39,685 nt of DNA from Microcyclospora pomicola (Eukaryota; Ascomycota; Dothideomycetes; Capnodiales): contig NHNY01000048.1 of assembly GCA_002786065.1 (NCBI GenBank), positions 1-39,685 on the forward strand, given 5' to 3'. Position numbers and translations under genes: made by a program. Below, one piece after another: positions 11,879-22,177 of the stretch (position 1 is the first letter of the stretch; each line of letters starts with the position of its first letter). The notes below the pieces were generated by a model that was not told the origin of the DNA, did not search any database, and worked only from the letters and a program-made list of their open reading frames with translations.

Positions 11879-12654
11879 ATGGCGTCTGAGCATCGTGTTC
11901 GCTTCTAATCATTGCCCGTAACATCTTGCATGCGGTCACCCACTACTAGCGAGTTTGACGCTCTGTCCGACTTCCACAGTTATATGGAACGATGTACTAG
12001 CTGTCACTATCGATGGACCCTACATATTGATCGCACGACGCTATGCAAAAGGGGTCGAGTCAGAGCGTCCAAACTCCAGGACTCACTGGTGTATAGAGAC
12101 GGGCAGATTCACGCCGCAAATAGCATGAACCTACCATATAGCATCGTCGTGGAGGTACCCCGATCACTGCACAGGTCGATCTCTTAGCTTCGATCCGTTG
12201 ACGAGGCCCTCCGCCCTCCTCGCAAAAGTCTGTAGGGGGATGTGTCTATTAGTCGGCAACCGCCGTCGTTCTTCTCGACTACCCAGTATCGGCCAAGGAC
12301 AGACTATCAGTATCACCGTAAGCGAAGACATGACTTCGTCGATACAAGGCCGCATCATCACTATCGTGCCAGCGACCGAGGATTCTCAAGCATAAACCCT
12401 ACGACCGTTCGGTACGACCCTTAGTACTCTGCTCACGGCTAGGACCCTCACAGTCTGCAGCAATATCGGTCGAGAGACTCGGATAGATCCGAGTCAATCG
12501 GCGTGTATGACAGACGAGGATCGTCTATGCTACAGCCTCCCGATCAGCAGCATAGCAGCGATCATCACACTGTCCAGGTCACGTACAAGACCTAGGGAGA
12601 ACCGTATCGAGAAACCGCTTGTTAAGAGGAGACTGTTGTACGCATAAGAAGATA
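11879..12654 (+). pseudogene. Unknown protein, one frame with TAG/TAA only
   Basis: From ATG 11879 one frame runs about 255 codons with several TAG and two TAA but no TGA. The N-terminal half has a Cys-containing segment (SDFHSYMERCTSCHYRWT) and LVYRDGQIHAANSMNLPYSI; the C-terminal half is rich in Arg, Asp, Tyr, Ser and Gln and looks disordered. No known domain was recognised. The stop pattern matches the other eroded genes here, so it was probably a real gene. The 3' end is uncertain, since the last stops are TAG and TAA at 12652-12663. Confidence 0.45.
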
Positions 12655-13398
12655 GTGTATCTAAAGCTTAACGCTCTTCAGTTCCCTCTAGTCCCTTTTG
12701 GATCAAGTATAATACCGAAGTGCGACTGTAATGGCGACATGCCTTCTCGATCCATTTGCAATGAGTTCAATACTAAAGAAACCTGGAGGCACCACTTTTG
12801 ATACCGATCTATATCTTTCTCCAATACTGCTAATCGTCTGTAGCTCGTTAGCTTGCTTGCAATGGACAAAGGGCGCGCGACTTGTCGTTGTTGACCTCTT
12901 ATCTCGTCTTGAACGTTAGACTATTTCCTCGAAGTACTTGAGGATCGTCAGTATGACGACCCCTTCTAATAGGTGTGTACGCGTAACCTCGTTTCTAATG
13001 CCTGCATAGCACGTTTAAGATCCTCCACATCGCGACAGCAATCGCATTCCGAGAGCCCTTAGAGGAAGTTCCAGTCATTCGCGTCATCTTGCCTCGCAGT
13101 ACTTGGTAGTTGGCTATCTCCTCTCCGGACTTGTGGGAACGACATTTATCAGGTCTCAAACGTTAGACGCATTTCCTACGAAGGCTAGGTAAAGTAAAGA
13201 GCTTTACAAAAGCAATGAGGCGTCGTGTAGTTTTCCCAATTCTATAGGGTCACCGGATTGGTAGTACAGAGTGGTAATATATAGACCACCGATCCGTGGT
13301 GATCCAAAAATAGGTGTGTTGGTCATGCGGACGACATGATCATTTATAAGTAGGTCAGGTGCCTAGAGAGGAGAAGCTCTCGCTCAGTAACTCACGCA
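12655..13398. other. Mostly non-coding, with a possible minus-strand coding scrap
   Basis: On the minus strand, about 12930-12678 reads as a short helical, Gln/Lys-rich frame (RRLAVLEKDIDRYQKWCLQ) that could be an exon of a lost gene. No domain is recognisable. A TTATAAG box at about 13343-13349 lies about 50 bases before the ATG of the next plus-strand gene. Confidence 0.3.
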
Positions 13399-14506
13399 AT
13401 GTCGGATGTTGAGATGACCGCTAGTCCTGAAGACAGAAGGACTCCGGTGGTTGGTCGCAGCTTCGGCAACCCCCGAGACATTTACGAGCCAAAATCGACG
13501 TCTCCGCCACGCACACCAAAGCAACTCGAGAGCCCTTTTGCGGAGGTAGAAAATCGTATACCCGGATCAATCACCCCCTCGGAGCACAGATCGACTCGAG
13601 AGTCTTCTTCGGTTAGAGTTCAAGAGCTCAGTGCACCATTTCTGAAAGTGCTAATCCGCGGCAACGTAGATCGATCCAATTGTCCTGCACCACGACTGGC
13701 TACTGCTTCGCAACAACGATCTCCACCGTCTAATCCTAGAAAATGGGAAAACGGCACAAGCTCAGATGGTGCTGTTCAACGATCTCTGGCAAAGATTCAC
13801 CGTCGTGAGCTAGGCAAAAGATGTCCTTTACGCTCAAAAGCAGGGCCTTTCGGATGGGAACAACCGACTAATCGGAGAGCTTGGCCAAGTGCACTATGCG
13901 TTAGCGCTAGAGCGATATAAGGGAGTGGAGATACACAAACTCCTTGCTTACAAAGAGGAGTATATCAACGTGCTGCAACAGGATCTTTCTATGTGTCGTG
14001 AACGCAACAGACAGACACAGGAGCATGCGACCCTAGTAACGCAGGCCTTACTTACTGTAGCACATGCACCAACTACCGGAGGAGCTAACAGCGTGACCAA
14101 GAGTTCCTACGAGTCGCAACTCAGGGAAAACGAGAGACTGCGCGAAGACTTGGCCTTGTTGCTAGCGAAACGGGAACGAGGCTAGCAGGCGCTGCATCAT
14201 GCGCAGCCTACTAATCATCCAGGTGAAAATCAGCCTGTCGCTTAACAGGCACAAGCCGTTCTGCAACCTAGTAGGCAGCCTGTAGGGCCCCCACAGGCTG
14301 TCGCTGGGTGGGGACCTACTTTGCCACACCCGTCTAATTCGGGCAGGCTAGTCCATCTAAGTGAGCAGGTCTGGTATCCCGTCGGTCCTGCAACTTCTTC
14401 ACGGCACTCCGTGGTGTTGCCGTCAGTTCAGGCAAACGCTGTCCCACAGATCGTTCCTACCTTGCAGCAACCGAGCCGGAGGAAGGATGTTAAGAACAAG
14501 AAGTGA
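13399..14506 (+). pseudogene. Unknown coiled-coil, Gln-rich protein, interrupted by TAG/TAA
   Basis: Exon 1 (13399-13611) codes a Pro/Ser-rich, probably disordered N-terminus starting MSDVEMTASPEDRR. A 58-nt intron (13612-13669, with CTAAT branch site) joins it to exon 2 (13670-14506), which reads as long helices (MVLFNDLWQRF, IGELGQVHYALALERYKGVE, then LRENERLREDLALLLAKRE). The tail is Gln/Pro-rich and ends KDVKNKK and TGA. Two TAG and one TAA interrupt exon 2; two of them sit next to Gln in the Gln-rich tail, as expected of CAG and CAA changed to TAG and TAA. No known family was recognised. A TATA-like box lies about 50 bases upstream of the ATG. Confidence 0.55.
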
Positions 14507-14732
14507 TTATGATATTCCGATACGGTATAGTCTTTGTGTTGAACAGATTGTATAGGAGTTTTGTCTTCATACATTTACTCGTGAGTTTTCGTATCAGAGT
14601 CAATAGCAAAATTGCGGATATCCAGTTAAGGTGAGTGCTACCTTGCCAATACGTTGTCCTAGCTGCACGGTCTAAATTTATCTTCTACCGGTCCAAGAAT
14701 AGACGTAAACCAGAGCCTAAGTCTGGGGCGTC

Positions 14733-14743
14733 TATATATAAGG
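14733..14743 (+). promoter_or_regulatory. TATA box upstream of the serine-rich protein gene
   Basis: TATATATAAGG lies about 60 bases before ATG 14804, a usual spacing for a fungal TATA box when the 5' untranslated region is short. It is called from sequence and position only. Confidence 0.4.
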
Positions 14744-14803
14744 CTCCCTGTATTCGCCCATGCTCCCATTTCGATATCTACCCGATCAACAGTATACATC
14801 GCC

Positions 14804-15946
14804 ATGACGCTGCTCCTTCTTCTTGCAGCATATAGGTGTTACGCTTAGAACTTCGACGGTAGAACGGCTAGTAGGTCTTGTCTAGACAACTCTTGCCAAT
14901 TGTTACTCTCCGGTCTTTTTAGGCAATCGACGGAGCCTACGTCGTCTGGTACGACAGTTACCATAAGCTCCTCTACTGAGTGGACAACCGCTCAGGTTTC
15001 CACTACTAGTGACCAGCATTCCTTACTGCTCAAATACTCGACGCTAACATTAGCGGACGTCCTGACAACGGAAGTGTTGTCTAGTTTTACGACAACGTCA
15101 ATCACTATAGAGACTTCCTTAGAAGGCCTGTATAGTACTACGAGCTCGGTATCATCTCCGACTCCGTCTAAGAGCGTATGTGTCGCACCTAGCTCGTACG
15201 GAACACTGTAGACGAACTCAGGTCAAAGTGTGGCTACTACAGGCTATAATTGGTACACGACCAACGGCTCCGCAACCTATGCTCTTAGGTCAACAGGTGC
15301 AGGGTTTCAGACATCTGCTTCGCAAACGGCGCTGCAACCACTACAAACCAGTGGCGCGAGACCTGCCTTTCGTACTGGACGTTGGGCAAAGCTCCTAGTC
15401 TATGTGCACTCTCTGTTGCTTCTACGTCATGGTTATGCTTATGTTGGGGACGACGAAGATGATTGTTGGCCGATCACATCTCATGCAGCCGCTGTATCCT
15501 CGTCGACCGGGTCCGCAGGAAAGACGCATATTGTCCAGGTGAGCCTAAGCCAGCAACCACCCTTTCGTCCGAGCTACGTGTATGCCTTCGTCGGCGATCT
15601 TGTAAGCTTTAGATTCCCGCTCGGAGATGAGAGCGACCTCGCAGAGACTATCATCGAAGAATCGTGTCTTACGGAGTCTCCTGCTCAAATTGACGCTGGA
15701 TCTGTCTCACCGGTCATAAGCTAAGACATTGCTAATATAACGATAGACTCTATAAGTCCTCGCTGGTTTGTCTGCCGTCGCATATGGAACCAATCTTCAT
15801 GTGATTTCGGCAAAGTATTTGCGCTGAACCCGACGACATCCTAGCATCCACCAACTACACTTAGGGCTACACATACTACATCGACTACTACTATTACGTT
15901 ATTTGTCACAAGTACTAGTACTTCGACGGTCACACTCACTGGATGA
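14804..15946 (+). pseudogene. Extracellular serine-rich protein with cupredoxin-like domain, TAG/TAA-interrupted
   Basis: The gene starts with a signal peptide (MTLLLLLAAYRCYA) and has a long Ser/Thr-rich region. A cupredoxin-like domain follows: THIVQVSL near 15528, then PSYVYAFVGDLVSFRFPLGD, and ISPRWFVCRR with FGKVFALNPTTS near 15840. These are the landmarks of fungal extracellular serine-rich proteins, which are secreted and often cell-wall bound. A Thr/Ser tail then leads to TGA at 15944. All 381 codons share one frame, with three TAG and one TAA. No GPI-type hydrophobic tail was seen. The gene is probably dead, though the frame is fully kept. Confidence 0.65.
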
Positions 15947-16836
15947 GTAAGGCATTGTCACGCGCGAGGATGTTTAGCGGAGTCCCCTTCTGGATTGGGA
16001 AAATGAATATATAGCTTGACTATATCGGTATTAAAACGTCAACATCGCCTGTCTTCAATATATGTCTCCCTTACCTGCAGGTTATAGCTTCTAGTATGCT
16101 GCGACTATTCCCAGCTTCGCTCCGATATCACCTATAGCGACATCGTCTTTTGACGATCCTTATTTGTGACATATTGGCTCTTAGCTCCAGTCTGGCACTA
16201 CTTGTCGATTTGTCCGTCAGTATTGCACTTTCTCCAGAAGTTGTAGACGGTCTAGCTCTGGCAATCACCAGTATAGTCATAGCGATCGGATGCTGTCGCC
16301 TAATTATCACTTGTCTGTTCACAACATGGATACTCGATCTACACACGGAGTTTCTCCTTAGCCTCTACTATAGTGCTGCGCTGTGGGTAGTGCTCGCTAT
16401 TCTGCATCACTTGCTATCGGACGATGGTTTTGGATTCAACCTTAACATAATGCTTGTAAGCAATATTCCGAGATTTGACGATACTAGACTTTCTCATACA
16501 GCGTTAGTACTCGACGGCTTCCGTCACCTCGATCGGTGCATACACGACTTCTATTGCAACCTTCCTACAGATAGAAGAACCATACTAGGAGTACCTGACT
16601 CTATAATCCTCGGCCGCTATGACAAGGTACTACAACACCTCGTTATCAAGGCTGATTGCCTCATCGATAGCCACAAGCTCGAAGGAATCATCTGCGCCTG
16701 ATCGCGCTATGGCGCCGTCACGTAAAGTCCTTGCCCGGACTTCGTTCTGTAGTTCTCGAGGAGCCTCGAGCCATTTGCAACAGATGATAGAATCCCTTGA
16801 CTTTTCCTCATAGTCTAGATACTATGGTGCATCGAG
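15947..16836. other. Unassigned; one hydrophobic 183-codon open frame
   Basis: A plus-strand open frame (16150-16701) carries hydrophobic stretches such as LALAITSIVIAIGCC and YYSAALWVVLAILHHLL and could be a small membrane protein, but it has no recognisable family. The rest shows only short frames. The opposite strand also has short coding-like stretches, so the call is left open. Confidence 0.3.
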
Positions 16837-17094
16837 CTAACTGAGCTTACTGTCAAGAATCAGTCTTGGTTTCCTGCCAGCTTTCACGATGTCTCTATCA
16901 CACCTGTATTGCTCGTTCCTTGTTTGCTCAAGCTTGTTCATTGCGTTAATGAAATATCTCGACTCGGTGTCAAATTTAGCCTTCAGCTGCTGGAGCCCCA
17001 ACTTCAGTTCTTCGTGCGACGTGTATATTGGTGGCATGACTAGGATAGAGCAAATGGAGCTTGTGTAGTCTGGCCGAGGTACGAGGAATCTCAT
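16837..17094 (-). CDS. Small hypothetical protein (85 aa)
   Basis: An open frame with ATG at 17094 codes for 85 residues with a helical, charged middle (HEELKLGLQQLKAKFDTE) and a basic end (AGRKPRLILDSKLS). A TATATAAG-like box lies about 20 bases upstream on the minus strand, and the next gene diverges from it. No domain was recognised. It may be a gene remnant rather than a working gene. Confidence 0.3.
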   Translation of the reverse strand: MRFLVPRPDYTSSICSILVMPPIYTSHEELKLGLQQLKAKFDTESRYFINAMNKLEQTRNEQYRCDRDIVKAGRKPRLILDSKLS

Positions 17095-17433
17095 AGCCCC
17101 TAAGATCCGGGCTTATATAGTCCTATCTGGCTTTGTAGCGTTAGCGGCTATAAGCGAAGAGTGCGAAATAAGAAAAGTGAGGGTACGACAGTGAATGTCA
17201 ACGAATGCGATTATGGAGAGAGGTAGCTAGAGCCTCAGTAACCGTGATAGATTGTAAGCTACTGCGTGTGCACCTCCCCTTCCCTTAGTTAGTCTCGTCC
17301 TTTCCTTACGTTGCGACTATATAATGTATCCCTGCTCTCTACTTTGTTGTAGATTCTGAATGTATGCTGTCAAGAAGCTGTGCAGACTCTATCTATTTAT
17401 TCAGTGTCCCTTAGCGGCCACGCTCGAGATACA

Positions 17434-19479
17434 ATGTCGAGTAGACAACGTTGGCGCAACTACAAGCCGGATGACACGAAAAAGCTCGAAGAATATCTTT
17501 CTCTCCAGCACACGTCCCTAGGCCTACATGTTGCTTTAGAGGATTTGCTTAAGGACACCAATTTCGACGCCCCTCCTACACGTGAATGGTACGCGCTTCA
17601 TCGCATTACGGTCGGGACGGGGAACTGGAACTTCAGGATCTTCGCTTACGGTCTTAACCTATCTGTTGTCGACCTTCGGCGTTTGCAATTATATCTTGTC
17701 CCCTTGTGGACGAAGGCAGTGACGAAGCCAGACGGAGATAGAGGCTAGATGTTTGAGGTCCGCGAAACTAGGGAGAATGAGGCAGTATACGTCCTAGATG
17801 ACGTCTTTGATGCTTTCGAGGAACGATGTAAGCAACTCGCACCAAGATTCCCTGGTGTCAAAGTGCCGCGATACTGGCGAGTACTGGCAACCCGTCGATT
17901 TCTCAGCCGCTGCCGAGCTGGCGTGAAGAATATGGTCCAGGAGGGGGAATTCCAAAAGTTCACTAGCGTCGTGACTCTGCGAGGAAAGGCGAAATGGCAC
18001 CAGTACCTCGAGACAGCCACTACATTACTAGTGCAACCACGTGTCACGCTACCGTTCGACCTCTTTGACGCGGTGTTCGCGTTGTCGGGCCTCAGGCCGA
18101 ACACTATGAAGGCGATCGCAAGAGCATCTGGTTTAAATGACCAAGAGCAAGACTCTCTTGTTCGCGACAGATGTAATCCCCTTCGGCTCTTGGCGCAGCT
18201 GGTCGATAACCCACGAGAGCTCCTAGGTGTAATGCATCAGTGCGATGTCTTATTATCAGGATCACGTGCAGCAAGTTTCTTTTGGCCCCGGGCTGCTACG
18301 CCCCAATCAGACTGGGATTTTTACGCCTACCCTACCGAAAGCTGGCTCGTATTTGCTCATTACATGTCCTCTATTAGGGTCTCGTAGGAGGTTCCAGACA
18401 AACGTGAATACGACCGTGGGCCCGATGCCGAGCTGCCTTTGCTAGACTACACTTATACTCGGTGCATAAGTGGGACGATCTGCCACAAGGGACAGTTTCA
18501 TCGCATTCAGCTTATCGCGCATGGCACCCACAGTCAAAGCAACATATAGCAGATCTTGAGGTTCCATTCATCCATCGTGCAATGCTTCATAACTGGTTTC
18601 GGTGCGGTCAGCATGTACGCACAGCTTACAACCTCTAGTTGCTCGAGAGTCTGGCGAACCGCAAATGTTTGGGACGTTACATTAAACAAAGCGGCTCAAG
18701 ATGCAGTGGAGAAGTATATGCAAAGGGGCCTGGTCCACGTTCGACCCGACTAGCTATCACCTTTGAAACCCGCTCAAGTCCCTCAGCCTAAGGAAAGGCG
18801 TCTGACCGATGGAGGTGCTATGTGTATAGACTTTACGCAATATGTAAGTAACGAGCAACGGACTGCCGCACGATATGATTTCGATTGTCTCCGCCACGTT
18901 AAATGGTGGGAACAGTGGCATGAATTGCACGATCTTAGATACGGCGACCCTTATGGAGACTTCTAGGATCCTGATGCGGTCGATGCATTAAAACACAGAC
19001 CTCCAAAACTTGTTGCATCGATTGAACCACTTATAGAAGAAGTACGCGAGACTCAAGCGTGCTCATCTTGTTGGCGTTTCGAAGAGAGATTGTGCCAGGT
19101 GCATAGTAAGCAAAAGACTGTGTTCAAGCAGATAACTAGATACTTCCTAGCTTGCATCTTCGTGTGGGAATGGAGGAGGATGCCCTTAGCATCCGCGACA
19201 GACAAGTCCTACCTGTTCTTATAAGCAGTTGAAGAACACTTACTAGGAATCTATAATACCGTCTAGTACTAGAAGGTAGTTGATAGAGGGGAAGCACGAG
19301 GAAATCTTGTAGTCGAGCTAATGAAGTCCTAGAACTAGCTAGGACTTTGCTAGACAGATCATACCATAAGAATGGTATCAAAGAAATCGATCTCGAAACG
19401 CTTGTCCTCCTATCTTGCTACCCTTTATGTAGTTAGATGCACCCAAATCTTGTTAGAATACAGGTTAAGCACTTTATGA
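17434..19479 (+). pseudogene. Unknown fungal family, ~680 codons in one frame broken only by TAG/TAA
   Basis: From MSSRQRWRNYKPDD at 17434 a single frame runs to TGA at 19477 with about nine TAG, one TAA and no TGA. Recognisable stretches include FDLFDAVFALSGLRPNTMKA, DVLLSGSRAASFFWPRA and PQSDWDFYAYPTESW near 18310, which look like conserved family blocks though no function can be given. The LSGSRAASF and DWDFY elements resemble a nucleotidyltransferase-type GS...D pattern, but this is speculative. A CTATATAAT box lies at about 17317, some 110 bases upstream of the ATG. Many Trp codons remain intact, so mutation is incomplete. Confidence 0.55.
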
Positions 19480-20452
19480 CATAGTCGTAGTCGACTGTAG
19501 AGGACCGATAGAGAAACCTAGAGTTACAAATGTTGTTAGGAAGAGGCACATGTCTGATGCTGATGTAGTCAAAGATGCGCCGGCATCGAAAGGCATTATA
19601 GCTAGCACCAATGCAGTTGACGAGGTAATGCCGCTACCTGTACTTGATCCTGACGTTGTTAGATAATCGATGAACTCGACACACTAGCAACTCCAGTCTG
19701 TGAAGTAGACACCAGGTGCAACGCTACGAGCGTATCTAGGCGAATTAGTTTAGAGATCTCTATAGTAAGGGTTAAGAAGGGACGTACGGTTCGACTCCGC
19801 ATATCGTAGTCGTATTCGTGGTTTCTAGGATGGTATAGTAGGAAATCTGTCTACGATTTAGTACTAATAAGCAACGTCTATAAAGGACTACGAACAGTCT
19901 AAGTACCAATGTAAGCTAATGTCCCGTTCGTCTCGGTGTAGATAGTAGTCTGGGTACTAGTTAGAGCCTAGAAGGTGGTAGTATCCGGCAACGCGATACT
20001 ATTTACAAAGTCAAGAGACAAGATGAACATAGCTGGAAGCAACATCGTTAGTTGCATCGAGGTATCACGATGCTTCGGGTAGAAGTTATGTTAGAGCGTT
20101 GATAGCGTCTATCAAGTGTGCACTTGATAGTCTGACCCATTTATAGCTTTAAGTACATCTACATCTGCGAAGGGACTAGGTGACTGAGCAACACCCGATG
20201 TAATGCAAAAGTCAGACGTTAAGTTAGAGGTGCTTTGCAGCGGAATTGTCTGTACCCTTTCCCTTAGTCCTATTGTACATAGCTCCACCCTATTTTTGGA
20301 TTCATATCTAAAAATACTGTGCGACAGACGTACAGCACTGCAGCTTGTCTATCTGGCTACAAATACGGACAAGTGATGATCACCGTCAAAAATTTGCTAG
20401 TCATACTAGCGGACAGCCTTCACTCTCCATTCAATGCAAGGAGCGCTTAAAT
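19480..20452. other. TAG-dense region; possible eroded gene at 19550-20026
   Basis: From an ATG at 19550 one plus frame runs 159 codons (MSDADVVKDAPASKGIIAST at its start) with about 14 TAG/TAA and no TGA until 20024. This fits a heavily mutated gene but no family is recognisable. In bases 19861-20100 I counted 19 TAG or CTA triplets in 240 bases, the densest stretch in the window; the same count in the intact ATPase (24061-24300) gave six. The remainder has no visible gene. Confidence 0.35.
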
Positions 20453-21691
20453 ATGCTGTCAGTTTGGTCTACTCTGCTACTATGCTTGCATGTGCAAGCC
20501 TAAACAGATCAGGTTACTTACTCGGGCAGTCGCTCAACCTTCTTCGCGGTCCCGAGAGCGCCTAGTAACGATGTCATAAAAGATGCATCCTGGAGCTGCA
20601 CATTGTACGATGTGAACAACAACAATGTTAGTCCTAATGGGCTACCGACTTGTTTAGGACCATTACTAGTCTAGATGTTCGTTGCGATGGCGGGTGCTAC
20701 CGACACCGCACACGCTGCCGTTGCTTCGTCCGGACCCGGAAACATCTAATTCATTGAGCGACGGGCTACAATGAATGGAACTAAACCTGTCCAGGCAGTC
20801 AATGATGTTCTTAGAGGTGCTGCTGTTCACGGACACGAACTACGCGCTACCGCAGTCACTCCGTCTAATGTACATCCGCTCGATGGCCATGCTATCAGCA
20901 TGAACGTCCGAGGCAAAGACACGACTCTACAGGTGCACACAAACGGTACCTACGCTACAGTAGGTTTCCACAACTCCTCGGGTCTAGACCGCCGCAACTT
21001 CCTGCCAACTGAAGGGCACTGGGTGACGTTCAGTGGTGTTGAAAGCCTGAAACTTACTGGTCAAGTCATCAATGGATCAATTACCAGCCCTGATTATCTC
21101 AATGATCTAGAATTATTCGCATTGGCTTTTATGGCCTCGATTGATACCTCTGACTCCTAGGATTATCAAGTATGCGATAAGTTGCTTGGATCAACGCTAT
21201 TTTATGGCAAGATCATAGCGGAAATGGCGTTACCGGGCGGCAACTATGAGGACATGAGTCCTCCTGGATGTGCTACATCAATGATCGATGTCACACCAGC
21301 GACCGTGACGATTACCGCAACGGACAGCACATCGGGCACCGCGACCGCAACAGACAGCACATCGGGCACCACGACCGCGACGGACAGCACATCGGGGACC
21401 GCGACAGCGACGGACAGCACATCGGGGACCGCGACGGACAGCACATCAGGGACCGCGACAGCGACGGACAGCACATCAGCCACCGCGACGGACAGCACAT
21501 CAGCCACCGCGACGGACAGCACATCGGGGACCGCGACAGCGACGGACAGCACATCGGCCACTGCCACGGATACCACGACGCAAAAGGCATACAGCGTGAC
21601 TGTGAAGGCAGTGAGTTCGACGGGTACGACGAATGCATTGACAGTCCTATTGTTAGCTGATACAAAAAGTACTACCACCACGACAACTTGA
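20453..21691 (+). pseudogene. Secreted protein with ATDSTSG tandem repeats, TAG/TAA-interrupted
   Basis: The frame begins with a signal peptide (MLSVWSTLLLCLHVQA) directly followed by TAA, then TDQVTYSGSRSTFF and a folded-looking domain with VHGHELRATAVTPSNVHPLD and YATVGFHNSSGLDRRNFLP. The C-terminal third is a Thr/Ser repeat based on ATDSTSGT (21315-21575) and ends in a poly-Thr tail and TGA at 21689. Two TAA and two TAG interrupt 413 codons of a single frame. The layout suggests a cell-wall or secreted mucin-like protein. No family was recognised for the N-terminal domain. Confidence 0.5.
21315..21575 (+). repeat. In-frame tandem repeat coding ATDSTSGT
   Basis: About ten units of 24 or 30 bases, all multiples of three, with the core GACAGCACATCGGG. 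The length mixture suggests slippage or unequal exchange that kept the reading frame. A long open frame on the opposite strand here is only a by-product of the repeat. Confidence 0.85.
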
Positions 21692-21959
21692 GTACAGCGC
21701 TGCGTGAAGCTCGTTCCTTCTACTTCCAGCTCAGTCATCCGCCCGGTGCGGTGACCATCTCTTTCTAGATAGATTATATAGCGCATACTGGAATATACTC
21801 TCCTTCTTTGACGCACCCCGAGTGCAGTATGCAGACGCGGTGATCTACCCACGAGTAGCAACATGTTGTTGGCTGTGGTCTCGAGAACACATGAGTAACG
21901 AGGACGAACACTAAGTAGACAGGCGACCCGCGCCCTCCAGCTTTGACAGTATCCACAAC

Positions 21960-22115
21960 TAACGTCCATCCCTGGGACGCGGGACGCACTGCGTCGCGGG
22001 ACATCGTGAGCGATGTGGCGTATGAAGTGGCGTTCTCGCGCCAGTGGTGGCGTACAGATTGGGTCTTCCATCCGTTTCTGTGGCCCGTAGCGGCACCTAC
22101 GCCGATGTCGCAAAC
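21960..22115 (+). mobile_element. Solo end fragment of the Fot1/pogo-like transposon in the ATPase promoter
   Basis: This stretch is a diverged copy of the 5' end of the transposon at 29417-31402, in the opposite orientation. By eye, 38 of the first 41 bases after the TA match, and similarity continues in blocks to about 22115 (for example GAGCGATGTGGCGTA and CGCCGAT). Both copies start directly after TA, the target duplicated by Tc1/mariner-pogo elements. The fragment ends about 60 bases before the start codon of the metal ATPase, so it forms much of its promoter. No matching second terminus was found, so it is a solo end or a deleted copy. Confidence 0.65.
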
Positions 22116-22177
22116 TACTTAACCCCACGAACGGGCAGCTTTCCCTATTGTTCTTCTGTGTCCCTCTTAGATCAATC

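Noticed and set aside
793-21691. Reassigned or read-through UAG coding for Trp or Gln
   Set aside because: The intact genes at 22-28 kb and the transposase use normal codons with no in-frame TAG, and many TGG and CAG codons remain in the broken genes. TAA also occurs. CpA mutation explains all of this without a new code.
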